A DNA stretch of 21,005 bases from Bacteroides sp. (GCA_014801735.1 JAAVDO010000011.1:95468-116472), one strand, 5' to 3'; shown: positions 1 through 7,958, counted from the stretch's first letter. Numbers and translations are program-made. The notes: a model not told the origin generated them from the letters alone.

Positions 1-862
1 CCTCGACTTCGTTGCCGTTGAGCGACAGCAGAGTGCCGTCAAGGCGGCTTTCGATGATGCGGCCCATGAAGTCGGCCTCCGAGCGGAGCGAGTAGGTGTA
101 GCGGGCAGCGCGGGTGTTCTGAATCATGACCTCGCCGCATTTGTCATCGATATTCGTCAGGGCAAAAGCTTCTTTGGGTAGAAGGTCGAAGAACGCCTGC
201 TTGGCTTTCAGATAGTTTTCGAAAGTCTTGTGATAGTCGAGGTGGTCGCGGGTCAGATTTGAGAAGATGCCGCCGGCAAATGTCAGTCCGGCTATGCGGT
301 GCTGATGGGCAGCGTGGCTGCTGACCTCCATCGAGGCATATGTGCAGCCGGCCACTACCATCCGGTGAAGCAGTTCGTTGATGGTGAGTGGATCGGGTGT
401 TGTCTGGTTGGTAGGTATCGCTTCGTCGTCGATATAATTGCACACGGTTGAAAGAAGTCCGGCTTTGGCACCTCCCAGACGGGCCATCTCGTAAATCAGT
501 GTGGCTGTGGTGGTCTTTCCGTTTGTGCCGGTTACACCCACGAGCTTGAGTTTGCGCGAGGGGTTGCCCCACCACTGAGAGGCAAGAAAGCCGAGCGCCA
601 CTGCCGAATTAGCCACGCGGATGTAGGTCACGGTAGGCTCAAGACGTTCGGGAAGCTCCTCGCAAACTATTGCAGTTGCACCCGCCAGAGTCACCAGCGG
701 GATGAACTTATGCGCGTCGACACTCACGCCGCGCACTGCGACAAAGAGGTCGTTGCGGCTCACTTTGCGTGAATCACACTGGAGCGAGTTTATCGGCTTG
801 TCCTCAACTCCGATTATCTCTTCTACTGCTATGGCCGAGAGCAGTTCTGCGAGGGATCTCAT
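1..862 (-). CDS. murE: UDP-N-acetylmuramyl-tripeptide synthetase MurE, N-terminal 287 residues (cut by window edge)
   Basis: Cytoplasmic Mur ligase that adds the third stem-peptide amino acid (usually meso-diaminopimelate in this group) to UDP-MurNAc-L-Ala-D-Glu, using ATP. The frame reads from an ATG at 862 to the window edge without a stop. The N-terminal UDP-binding domain (about 1-100) is followed by the ATP loop GVTGTNGKTTT (109-119), the TTPDP substrate loop (154-158), MEVSSHA (178-184) and the lysine expected to be carbamylated (K221, in YLKAKQAFF). The C-terminal ligase domain and its amino-acid-specificity loop lie outside the window, so DAP versus lysine specificity cannot be read. 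It starts 15 bp after the ftsI stop, so it is almost certainly co-transcribed in the dcw operon. There is no obvious Shine-Dalgarno, as is usual in Bacteroidetes. Confidence 0.95.
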   Translation of the reverse strand, partial: MRSLAELLSAIAVEEIIGVEDKPINSLQCDSRKVSRNDLFVAVRGVSVDAHKFIPLVTLAGATAIVCEELPERLEPTVTYIRVANSAVALGFLASQWWGNPSRKLKLVGVTGTNGKTTTATLIYEMARLGGAKAGLLSTVCNYIDDEAIPTNQTTPDPLTINELLHRMVVAGCTYASMEVSSHAAHQHRIAGLTFAGGIFSNLTRDHLDYHKTFENYLKAKQAFFDLLPKEAFALTNIDDKCGEVMIQNTRAARYTYSLRSEADFMGRIIESRLDGTLLSLNGNEVE

Positions 863-877
863 ATTTCAGGGGATATA

Positions 878-2959
878 TTATTCAATTAGTGTAAGGTCGA
901 TTTTCGAGCCGCGGGGAGCGAGTGTGCCGGGAGCCACCGACTGGGTGCTGACGTATCCCACACCCTTGAGGCCGACATTGTAGCCGGCGGCCTCAAGGGC
1001 AGCCACGGCATCACGAACACCGTAGCCCTTTACGTCGGGCACGCCTTTATCGACAGTTACCGGTGAGGGTATCTCCTTGCGTTTCTCGCCGAGCATCAGT
1101 CCTTTCTGTACTCCTGCCTGACACTTTTTGTCGATAGTGGCATAGAATGTTGGGGTGCTCTCAACCGCCTCGGCGGCACGGTAGTCCGAACGGTTGTCGA
1201 GCATTCCGCGCGAATACATTTTCAAGGCTATATTCTTGAGTACCTCTCCGCTGGTACGGGCAGCGCCGAAAGCATTCTGACGCGGATTGCAGGTGAGTAC
1301 CACGCAGCTGTATTTGGGGTTTTCGGCAGGGAAAAATCCGCAGAAAGCAAGGCGCTTGCGCGAGTCATAGCCGCCGTTCGGTGAAGTCATATAGCATGTT
1401 CCGGTCTTTCCGGCTATGCGTACGCGCTCGTCGCGCAGACTGCGGCCCGTGCCGTGATCGCCCCAGACAACCGAAGTAAGCATCTCGGTCATGATCCGGG
1501 CCGTGCGCTCGGAACACACGCGGTCGCGGATATAAGTCACGGGGAATATCGTGTCGGTAGTTTCGTTCTTCATTCCCGACACAAGGCGAGGTCTGACGTA
1601 TTTTCCTCCGTTAGCAATTGCGTTGTATATCGAGAGAGTGTAGAGGGGTGGAATCTCAGTGGCATAACCGTAGCACTGACGTGAAAGCGTTATGCGGCCA
1701 CCGCGGTCGTTGGGAACAGAATCGAATCTCGGCGTACGCTCGCCGGCGATACCTGTGTTGAAGGGTTCCAGGAAGCCGAGCGACTTCACCCGTGAGTAGA
1801 AGCCTCCGGGATCGCGGTCGTATTTGCGGGTGATGATTCGGGTCATGCCGATGTTGCTTGACTGCTCGATCACCTGGCGTGCGGTCAGAGCGCTCGAGAA
1901 ATGGCTGTCGCTTATCGGTCGGCCTCCCGCATACGCATAATGTGCGCCGGTGGATATGATCTCGTCGGGACGCACAATGCCGTCTTCGATAGCTATCATC
2001 ATCGACAGGGTCTTTACAACAGAACCAGGCTCGAAGCCGAGCACGGCTCTGTTCATGCCCTCGATGTAGTGGCCCGGACGGCGCGGATTGGCCTCAAGAT
2101 TGCTTATGGCCTTGATATCGCCGGTCGCCACCTCCATCAGTACGGCCACACCCCATTCCGCATCAACGTATTGCAGCACATTGTTGAGTTCGTTTTCGAC
2201 GATGTCCTGCATCTTGATATCGATTGTGGTGGTTATGTCGTAGCCTCTCATGGCCGGAACGTCGGTCCAGGGCACGATACCGCGGGTGAGAGGTATCTTC
2301 TTAGCGATACCCGGCACGCCGTAGAGCAGTGTGTCGAGTGCGCGTTCAAGTCCGGAGATTCCATGGATCTCGCGGCATTCTTTTGTCTCGCCAACACCAC
2401 CCACACTTCGGCGAGCCATATCGCCGTAGGGGTTCACGCGCCTGAGGCGACTTTCCACCGTCATTCCGTTTCGGTTGGGATTCTTGATGCTGAAAAACGG
2501 GAACGTGCGGAGTCGTTGCAGGTCGGAATAAGATATATTGGTGAGCAGCGGGAATGCTCGTGGACGTTTGTTGAACGGTTTTTCGAGCGGAGACAGAATA
2601 TATTGCTTCCATTCGCCGGGAGTGCGCCGACCGAAGTACAGAGCCAGACTGTCGGCCGCGTCGTCGATGGCATTGCGCAGTGAGTCGGTCATGAAACGTT
2701 CGCTGCGGTAGTCAAGGCGTACGGTATAGTAGGTCAGGTTGGTAGCAAGAATGCTGCCGTCGGTGGCAAGAATGTTGCCGCGTTCGGGCAGGATGGTCTC
2801 CACTTTCGAAAGCTCCTTGTTTGCCAGTTCATTCCATTTGTCGGCTGAAAGCACTGTGGTGTCGACAAGTTTCCACACCACAACCGCACACGCCAGCAGG
2901 ATCATTATGGTGATAAGCGTGTAGCGGAAAAGAATGTATCTGCGGTTCTCTTTCTTCAT
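878..2959 (-). CDS. ftsI: Division-specific class B penicillin-binding protein (FtsI/PBP3-type transpeptidase) with C-terminal PASTA domain
   Basis: Septal peptidoglycan DD-transpeptidase, anchored in the inner membrane with a periplasmic catalytic domain. The 693-residue product has a basic N-terminus and one membrane segment (about 10-32), then the PBP dimer domain. The transpeptidase motifs are in order: SVVK (S313 nucleophile, K316) within FEPGSVVKTLS, SSN (367-369) and KTG (518-520). A single PASTA domain fills about 638-693, starting at VPDVKG; a C-terminal PASTA on FtsI is common in Bacteroidetes. Its position between the ftsL-like gene and murE is the classical dcw order and fits FtsI rather than an elongation PBP2. 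It begins 11 bp after the ftsL-like stop. Confidence 0.95.
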   Translation of the reverse strand: MKKENRRYILFRYTLITIMILLACAVVVWKLVDTTVLSADKWNELANKELSKVETILPERGNILATDGSILATNLTYYTVRLDYRSERFMTDSLRNAIDDAADSLALYFGRRTPGEWKQYILSPLEKPFNKRPRAFPLLTNISYSDLQRLRTFPFFSIKNPNRNGMTVESRLRRVNPYGDMARRSVGGVGETKECREIHGISGLERALDTLLYGVPGIAKKIPLTRGIVPWTDVPAMRGYDITTTIDIKMQDIVENELNNVLQYVDAEWGVAVLMEVATGDIKAISNLEANPRRPGHYIEGMNRAVLGFEPGSVVKTLSMMIAIEDGIVRPDEIISTGAHYAYAGGRPISDSHFSSALTARQVIEQSSNIGMTRIITRKYDRDPGGFYSRVKSLGFLEPFNTGIAGERTPRFDSVPNDRGGRITLSRQCYGYATEIPPLYTLSIYNAIANGGKYVRPRLVSGMKNETTDTIFPVTYIRDRVCSERTARIMTEMLTSVVWGDHGTGRSLRDERVRIAGKTGTCYMTSPNGGYDSRKRLAFCGFFPAENPKYSCVVLTCNPRQNAFGAARTSGEVLKNIALKMYSRGMLDNRSDYRAAEAVESTPTFYATIDKKCQAGVQKGLMLGEKRKEIPSPVTVDKGVPDVKGYGVRDAVAALEAAGYNVGLKGVGYVSTQSVAPGTLAPRGSKIDLTLIE

Positions 2960-2970
2960 GATTCTGACAG

Positions 2971-3288
2971 TCAGTCGTGAGTCACACTATAAGGGGGGCG
3001 TTCTCTTATTGTCAGCCCGAGACCGAGCGAGTCGACAAGTTCCTGCATTCCGCTCTCGCGGATACGGCTCATGTAGGCTGATCGGATACGTATGCGTTCG
3101 GTTTTTACAATCTGGAGTTCACGGTTCAGGGCGCGTATCTCCTCCATTTTTGTCTGAGTATTGTATTTATTGGTTATATACATCAGCAAAAGTACTACTC
3201 CTGTGAGTACAAGCAACCAGTTTCTGGCGAAAAGTTCCAGGCTAATGAGCTGACCGTGAAGAATGCGGCTGAAAATGGTGGTTCGCAT
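2971..3288 (-). CDS. ftsL: FtsL-like cell division protein
   Basis: Small bitopic membrane protein of 105 residues. A short cytoplasmic N-terminus is followed by one hydrophobic segment (about 24-40) and then a charged, heptad-like region (about 41-80) suited to a coiled coil. This is the shape of FtsL, which bridges FtsQ/FtsB with the FtsW-FtsI synthase. Sequence identity among FtsL proteins is very low, so the call rests mainly on size, topology and position directly between rsmH and ftsI. It matches what I know of the Bacteroidetes FtsL-like family. The start is the ATG at 3288. The 107 bp separating it from rsmH is polypurine on the plus strand and holds no further gene. Confidence 0.8.
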   Translation of the reverse strand: MRTTIFSRILHGQLISLELFARNWLLVLTGVVLLLMYITNKYNTQTKMEEIRALNRELQIVKTERIRIRSAYMSRIRESGMQELVDSLGLGLTIRERPPYSVTHD

Positions 3289-3395
3289 TGGAGAGGGCAG
3301 TTTGTTCGGAAAGAATGTAAGACAATAGATAGAATAGAATGGAGTATCAGGAAAGACGTGCGGAGAGAATGTGTGTTGGAGAGAAGGAGGAGAGA

Positions 3396-4352
3396 TTATG
3401 AGGCGGAATCGTCGTCAGAGTTTCCGGCGATTCTCTCGGCTATGCGCAACTTGGCGCTACGCGACCGCGGGTTGGCGAGAATCTCGGCGTCGTCGGGAGT
3501 GATAGGGCGCCGTGTGATCAGCTTGAGCGGAGGGTCGAAGCGTCCGAAGAAGTCGGCTTTACGCTCACCCTCGACATTGCCGTATCGCAGGAAATTTTTC
3601 ACCAGGCGATCTTCGAGCGAATGATACGTAATGATGGCGAGGCGTCCGCCCGGCCTGAGCACTTTGAGCGTCTGGCCGAGGAAAGAGGTGAGGGCGTCGA
3701 GCTCACCGTTGACTTCTATCCGCAGGGCCTGAAACATCATCGCGAGATATTTCTTGCGGGCCTGTGCGGGAATGTAGCGTTCGGTGATCTCCATCAGATC
3801 GCCGATGGTCTGTGGCGCTTTACCCTGCTCACGGGCGGTCACGATTGCATTTGCAATCTGACGGCCGTTGGGAAGCTCGCCGTAGAGCCTGAATATTTCG
3901 GCAAGACGCTCGGGAGTTTCGTTGGCAAGCACCCATGCGGCAGTGTGAATAGCTTTGCGGTTCATGCGCATATCCAGCGGCCCTTCATAGCGGAAAGAGA
4001 AGCCGCGCTCGGCTGTGTCGAAATGATGAAACGACACCCCGAGATCCGCAAGAATGCCATCGACACCGGTAACTCCGTAATAGCGAAGGAAATTCGACAG
4101 ATAGCGGAAGTTGCCATATACCATAGTGAAGCGTGGATCGCTCACAGCTCCGGCCACGGCATCCTCGTCCTGATCGAACGAATATAGATGACCGCCCATG
4201 TCGAGATTCAACCGGTCGATAATCGCACGGGAATGGCCGCCGCCACCGTAAGTAGCGTCAACATAGATCCCACCTGGCTTAATATCAAGACCTTCGAGTG
4301 CCTGCGGCAACAGAGCCGGAATGTGATAAACTGTGTCGTTATGCTGATCCAT
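3396..4352 (-). CDS. rsmH: 16S rRNA m4C1402 methyltransferase RsmH (MraW)
   Basis: S-adenosylmethionine-dependent methyltransferase that N4-methylates C1402 of 16S rRNA in the ribosomal P site. From the ATG at 4352 it has 318 residues, the normal length. It shows the SAM loop DATYGGGGHS (32-41), the acidic turn SFDQDEDA (58-65), DGILADLGVS, the family motif GPLDMRM, and ITYHSLEDRLVK near the C-terminus. A TTG codon at 4364 would add four residues, but the ATG is preferred. The gene opens the dcw operon; mraZ, normally immediately upstream, is absent. A TATATTTG promoter and an attenuator-like hairpin lie in its leader. Confidence 0.95.
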   Translation of the reverse strand: MDQHNDTVYHIPALLPQALEGLDIKPGGIYVDATYGGGGHSRAIIDRLNLDMGGHLYSFDQDEDAVAGAVSDPRFTMVYGNFRYLSNFLRYYGVTGVDGILADLGVSFHHFDTAERGFSFRYEGPLDMRMNRKAIHTAAWVLANETPERLAEIFRLYGELPNGRQIANAIVTAREQGKAPQTIGDLMEITERYIPAQARKKYLAMMFQALRIEVNGELDALTSFLGQTLKVLRPGGRLAIITYHSLEDRLVKNFLRYGNVEGERKADFFGRFDPPLKLITRRPITPDDAEILANPRSRSAKLRIAERIAGNSDDDSAS

Positions 4353-4366
4353 AATTGAAAACAACG

Positions 4367-4390
4367 AAAAAAAGCGTCCGGGCAGCCGGA
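4367..4390 (-). promoter_or_regulatory. Terminator-like hairpin with T7 tract in the rsmH leader (possible attenuator)
   Basis: On the minus strand TCCGG, a CTGC loop and CCGGA form a 5-bp GC-rich stem (4390 to 4377). CGC and seven T residues (4373-4367) follow. It lies between the putative promoter (4432-4439) and the rsmH ATG at 4352. A transcript reaching the dcw genes from that promoter would therefore pass it. Function is inferred from shape only. Confidence 0.4.
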
Positions 4391-4431
4391 TATTTTCAGG
4401 GTGTAAAATTACAATATTTGAAGTTGGTTTG

Positions 4432-4439
4432 CAAATATA
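4432..4439 (-). promoter_or_regulatory. Putative promoter -7 element for the rsmH/dcw operon
   Basis: The minus strand reads TATATTTG, an exact match to the Bacteroidetes -7 consensus TAnnTTTG, about 80 bp before the rsmH ATG. The -33 TTG is not well matched; TTC stands at about the right spacing. The assignment therefore rests mostly on the -7 box and position. Confidence 0.45.
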
Positions 4440-4522
4440 AACTCTGCTTTTTTCAGAATTTGGGAAAGAAGTTATAAAAAGTTATCAACATCTAATCGAC
4501 AGAAATGTATACATCCATAGAA

Positions 4523-4561
4523 AGGCTTCCGACAATTCCATGAGGGTATTGTCGGAAGCCT
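4523..4561 (-). terminator. Perfect 14-bp inverted repeat, likely terminator of the sirtuin gene
   Basis: AGGCTTCCGACAAT (4523-4536) and ATTGTCGGAAGCCT (4548-4561) pair perfectly across an 11-nt loop. It lies about 190 bp downstream of the sirtuin stop. On the minus strand the stem is followed by TTTCTATGG, only a short T run, so it may be a weak terminator, an RNA-processing hairpin or a dyad binding site. Confidence 0.5.
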
Positions 4562-4750
4562 AATAGCTGGTCGATGAATTGCATGTTGCCTATCAGTAGA
4601 ATATGCGCCACTATCAGAAATCGGTGCAATTCGGATGACGGGAATGAATAGCGAAAATAGTTGTCTACAGACTTATGTCGAAAAAGGGGTGATGATGAAA
4701 GTTGACGTATGGCTCATTACGTTTACAAATGCAAATAATTAACACTGAAA

Positions 4751-5461
4751 TCACTCATTTTTGTCAGCTGTGAGGATACGTGTCAGTTCGGCAACACCCT
4801 TGGTGGCAGGTTGGGCAATGACATGCACATAGCGAGGCACGGGAGCGGGGCGGGGGTCGATGTAGTAGATGGGTACTCCGGGGCGGACATAGTTCATCAG
4901 GCCTGCGGCGGGATAGACGTTGAGACTCGTGCCTATCACCACGAAAACATCCGCTTTTTCAACAAGTTCGGCTGCCGGTTCGAGCATCGGCACGGCTTCC
5001 TGAAAGAACACTATGTGTGGTCGGACAGGATCGCCGTATTCATCGCGGGTGTTTACGTCGGTCTGCGAAGTGTAGTCTTTCAGCTTATAAACACGCTCGG
5101 GGTGATTGATGGAGCGCACCTTGGTGAGCTCGCCGTGAAGGTGTAGAATGTGGCTGCTACCGGCACGCTCGTGAAGATCGTCTACATTCTGGGTGATCAC
5201 ATAGACTTCAAAATATTTCTCCAATTCAACCAGTCCCAGATGGGCGGCGTTGGGCCTTACTGTGGCAAGCTGGGCCCGGCGCTCATTGTAGAACCGGTGG
5301 ATCAGGGCAGGATTACGGCGGAAACCGTCGGCTGAAGCCACATCCATAACGGGATACTGCTCCCACAGGCCACCGGCATCGCGGAAAGTAGTAACGCCGC
5401 TTTCGGCGCTTATCCCCGCACCTGTCGATACGACCAGTACGGGCTTTTTTGTCTCAGACAT
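4751..5461 (-). CDS. cobB: Sirtuin-family NAD-dependent deacylase (CobB-like), lacking zinc-site cysteines
   Basis: NAD+-dependent protein-lysine deacylase of the Sir2 family, 236 residues from the ATG at 5461 (MSETKK). The NAD site is clear: GAGISAESGVTTFRD (14-28), TQNVDDLH (90-97), the catalytic histidine H109 in HLHG, and GTSLNVYPAAG (177-187). FYNERR (57-62) supplies Y58 and R61, the pair that class III sirtuins use for acidic acyl groups such as succinyl-lysine, so desuccinylation is plausible. The protein has no cysteine at all, so the usual Cys4 zinc ribbon cannot form; the region after H109 (about 112-148) is its shortened equivalent. The frame stays open upstream to 5980, but that part is antisense to glgB and is not believed. 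The gene is divergent from glgB. Confidence 0.9.
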   Translation of the reverse strand: MSETKKPVLVVSTGAGISAESGVTTFRDAGGLWEQYPVMDVASADGFRRNPALIHRFYNERRAQLATVRPNAAHLGLVELEKYFEVYVITQNVDDLHERAGSSHILHLHGELTKVRSINHPERVYKLKDYTSQTDVNTRDEYGDPVRPHIVFFQEAVPMLEPAAELVEKADVFVVIGTSLNVYPAAGLMNYVRPGVPIYYIDPRPAPVPRYVHVIAQPATKGVAELTRILTADKNE

Positions 5462-5534
5462 AGAATATAGTTTGTAGGTTGGTGAATAATCTGTAGGGTA
5501 AACAATGGCAAAGGGATTTTTTCCCTTCGGGCTG

Positions 5535-5542
5535 CAAAGATA
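5535..5542 (-). promoter_or_regulatory. Putative promoter -7 element for the sirtuin gene
   Basis: The minus strand reads TATCTTTG, matching TAnnTTTG, 73 bp before the sirtuin ATG. No clean TTG occurs at -33. A small AAGGGA/TCCCTT hairpin lies in the predicted leader (5511-5527). Confidence 0.4.
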
Positions 5543-5597
5543 AGACGCCTCGGCCGAAGTTGCGTAAAAAAGATGGTGCAATAACTTTCTGATGTAT

Positions 5598-5628
5598 TTG
5601 GTGAACTCATATTTTTTGAGTATGTTTG
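5598..5628 (+). promoter_or_regulatory. Putative glgB promoter
   Basis: TTG (5598-5600), a 20-nt spacer and TATGTTTG (5621-5628) match the Bacteroidetes consensus. The box ends 23 bp before the glgB ATG, giving a very short leader and supporting translation from the upstream ATG that includes the basic tail. Confidence 0.6.
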
Positions 5629-5651
5629 CAGTAGTGTAATCCCTCAGATTC

Positions 5652-7958
5652 ATGATCATGCCAACATCCAAGTCAAACGATAAGCCCAAGGCCACGAGAG
5701 CCCGGAAGACAACAGCGAAGTCGGAAGAGACGACCGCCAAGAAAAAAACGACCTCCACGGTGAAGAAACAGACTGCCGCAGCCGACAAGAAGACGGAGAC
5801 AGCGGCCAAGAAGAGCACGGCCACCAAAACGGCCACCAAAAAGACAGCTCCGACCGAAACCAAGGATGCGACCAAAATCCCGGCTAAAACTGTCGCAGTC
5901 AAAAAAAAGGCTGCCAAGCCCGTGAGCAAGTTGGGTATAGTGCGCAATGATCCCTGGCTGGCTCCATATGCCGGTGCCATAGAGGGACGCCATCAGGATG
6001 CGATAAACCGCGAAAAGCAGTTGCTGCGCGGCTCGGCAAAGAGCCTGCGCGACTTTGCAAACGCACACCAGTATTTCGGTCTTCACCGTCAGCCCGACGG
6101 CTCGTGGACTTTCAGGGAATGGGCCCCCAATGCCACGCAGATCACCCTTAAAGGCGATTTTTCGGGTTGGCAGGAGCAGGAACGCTACGAGCTTAAGCCA
6201 ATAGGAGGCGGAGTCTGGGAGCTGAATCTTCCGGCTGATGCCATTTCGCACGGGCAGTATTACAAGATGATGGTGCGCTGGAACGGCGGTGAGGGAGAAC
6301 GTCTGCCCGCCTACGCCCAGAGAGTGGTGCAGGATCCGGAGACTTACCTGTTCTCGGCTCAGGTCTGGGAACCTGAACAACCGTATAAATGGGAGATAGA
6401 GAAGTTCCGCCCGGACACGCGTCCGTTGCTTATATATGAGTGCCATATAGGTATGGCTCAGGAGAAAGAGGGCGTAGGGTCGTATGACGAATTCCGCGAA
6501 AAGGTGCTTCCGCGTATTGCCGCCGACGGCTATAACGCCATTCAGATCATGGCTATACAGGAGCATCCTTACTATGGTTCGTTCGGCTATCACGTGTCGA
6601 GCTTCTTTGCGGCATCGAGCCGCTTCGGTACACCCGAGGAACTGAAGCGACTGGTCGACGCTGCTCATGAACTGGGAATAGCCGTGATAATGGATATAGT
6701 GCACAGCCATGCCGTGAAGAACGAAGTGGAGGGTCTCGGGCGTCTTGACGGTTCGACCGACCTGTATTTCTACGGCGACGGACGTCGCGAACACCCGGCA
6801 TGGGATTCACTCTGCTTCGATTATGGAAAGACCGAGGTGCTTCATTTCCTGCTGTCGAACTGCAAATACTGGCTTGATGAATACCACTTTGACGGCTTCA
6901 GATTTGACGGCGTGACATCGATGCTATACTGGAATCACGGTCTCGGCCAGGATTTCGGGAGCTACGGTGACTATTATAATGGCAACCAGAACCTTGATGC
7001 GATAGTGTATCTGACACTTGCCAACAAGCTGATACACCAGATAAATTCCTCGGCCATCACCATAGCTGAGGAGATGAGCGGTATGCCCGGTCTGGCCGTT
7101 CCGTTCAAATATGGCGGTATAGGATTCGACTACCGCATGGCGATGGGCATACCTGACTACTGGATCAAAACACTGAAGGAGCGCAAGGATGAAGACTGGC
7201 ATCCGACAAGCATATTCTGGGAGCTGACAAACCGCCGCTCGGATGAGAAGACCGTTAGCTATGTGGAGAGTCACGATCAGGCGCTTGTGGGTGACAAGAC
7301 TGTGATATTCCGATTGATAGATGACCAGATGTACTGGCACATGATGAAGGAAGACGACAACATGGCCGTTGCCCGCGGCATAGCCCTTCACAAGATGATA
7401 CGCCTCGTGACGGCTTCGACCATCAACGGCGGTTATTTAAACTTCATGGGTAACGAGTTCGGCCATCCGGAGTGGATCGACTTTCCCCGCGAGGGCAACG
7501 GCTGGAGCTATAAATATGCGCGCAGGCAGTGGAGCCTTGTTGACAGCCCAACACTGAAATACGTGTGGCTCAACGATTTCGATAATGCAATGATCTCGCT
7601 GATCTCGAGTGTGTATGACTTTCAGGCCCTGCCGGTGCACAAACTGTGGGAAAAAGATGACGATCAGGTGCTTGCATTCGGCCGCGGAGATCTCGTGTTC
7701 GTGTTCAACTTCAGTCCGACCCACAGTTATTCGGATTACGGTATCCTGACTCCTCCGGGCGAATATTCGGTTGTGCTCGACACCGACGATCCGCACTTCG
7801 GCGGATATGGCAACGTTGATGACAGCGTGAGCCACTTCACTAAGCCCGATCCACTATACACCCCTCACGGAGTGGCATGGCTCAATCTGTATCTGCCCGC
7901 ACGGTCGGCACAGGTGCTCAGGATGAAGCGACGCCCCGGCAAGACATCGAAACGCTGA
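5652..7958 (+). CDS. glgB: 1,4-alpha-glucan branching enzyme (GH13, eukaryote-like subfamily) with Lys/Ala/Thr-rich N-terminal tail
   Basis: Makes alpha-1,6 branches in glycogen by cutting and transferring an alpha-1,4 glucan chain; cytoplasmic. Of 768 residues, about 5-92 are a low-complexity basic tail rich in Lys, Ala and Thr, resembling histone H1 tails. A CBM48-like beta domain spans about 150-235, the GH13 barrel about 255-600, and an all-beta C-terminal domain the rest. Catalytic residues by motif are D419 (GFRFDG), E473 (IAEEMSGMP) and D542 (ESHDQ). SGMPG followed by GGIGFDYRMAMGIPDYW is typical of the GBE1-like branch rather than the E. coli GlgB type. The start is the ATG at 5652, or 5658 two codons on. 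No in-frame ATG follows until residue 206, so the tail is translated unless a GTG at 5922 is used. It ends at a strong terminator and appears monocistronic. Confidence 0.93.
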   Translation: MIMPTSKSNDKPKATRARKTTAKSEETTAKKKTTSTVKKQTAAADKKTETAAKKSTATKTATKKTAPTETKDATKIPAKTVAVKKKAAKPVSKLGIVRNDPWLAPYAGAIEGRHQDAINREKQLLRGSAKSLRDFANAHQYFGLHRQPDGSWTFREWAPNATQITLKGDFSGWQEQERYELKPIGGGVWELNLPADAISHGQYYKMMVRWNGGEGERLPAYAQRVVQDPETYLFSAQVWEPEQPYKWEIEKFRPDTRPLLIYECHIGMAQEKEGVGSYDEFREKVLPRIAADGYNAIQIMAIQEHPYYGSFGYHVSSFFAASSRFGTPEELKRLVDAAHELGIAVIMDIVHSHAVKNEVEGLGRLDGSTDLYFYGDGRREHPAWDSLCFDYGKTEVLHFLLSNCKYWLDEYHFDGFRFDGVTSMLYWNHGLGQDFGSYGDYYNGNQNLDAIVYLTLANKLIHQINSSAITIAEEMSGMPGLAVPFKYGGIGFDYRMAMGIPDYWIKTLKERKDEDWHPTSIFWELTNRRSDEKTVSYVESHDQALVGDKTVIFRLIDDQMYWHMMKEDDNMAVARGIALHKMIRLVTASTINGGYLNFMGNEFGHPEWIDFPREGNGWSYKYARRQWSLVDSPTLKYVWLNDFDNAMISLISSVYDFQALPVHKLWEKDDDQVLAFGRGDLVFVFNFSPTHSYSDYGILTPPGEYSVVLDTDDPHFGGYGNVDDSVSHFTKPDPLYTPHGVAWLNLYLPARSAQVLRMKRRPGKTSKR

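Larger units (their letters stand above)
4353..4750. other. Intergenic region between rsmH and the sirtuin gene; no mraZ
   Basis: This 398-bp stretch has no convincing open reading frame. Read on the minus strand it contains, in order, the sirtuin gene's 3' flank, a 14-bp perfect inverted repeat (4523-4561), the putative rsmH promoter (4432-4439), and a hairpin with a T7 tract just before rsmH. I see nothing in 4562-4750 beyond unstructured AT-rich sequence. The gap sits exactly where mraZ is usually found. Confidence 0.6.

Noticed and set aside
1901..2683. 260-codon plus-strand frame inside ftsI
   Set aside because: Antisense to the transpeptidase and dimer domains with their motifs intact; a shadow frame.
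5462..5980. Upstream extension of the sirtuin frame to 409 residues
   Set aside because: The extra 173 residues are Val/Ala/Phe-rich sequence antisense to the glgB basic tail and cross the divergent promoter region. The family start is the ATG at 5461.
5673..6794. 373-codon open frame on the minus strand inside glgB
   Set aside because: Fully antisense to a clear branching enzyme; no family resemblance; explained by codon composition of the sense gene.
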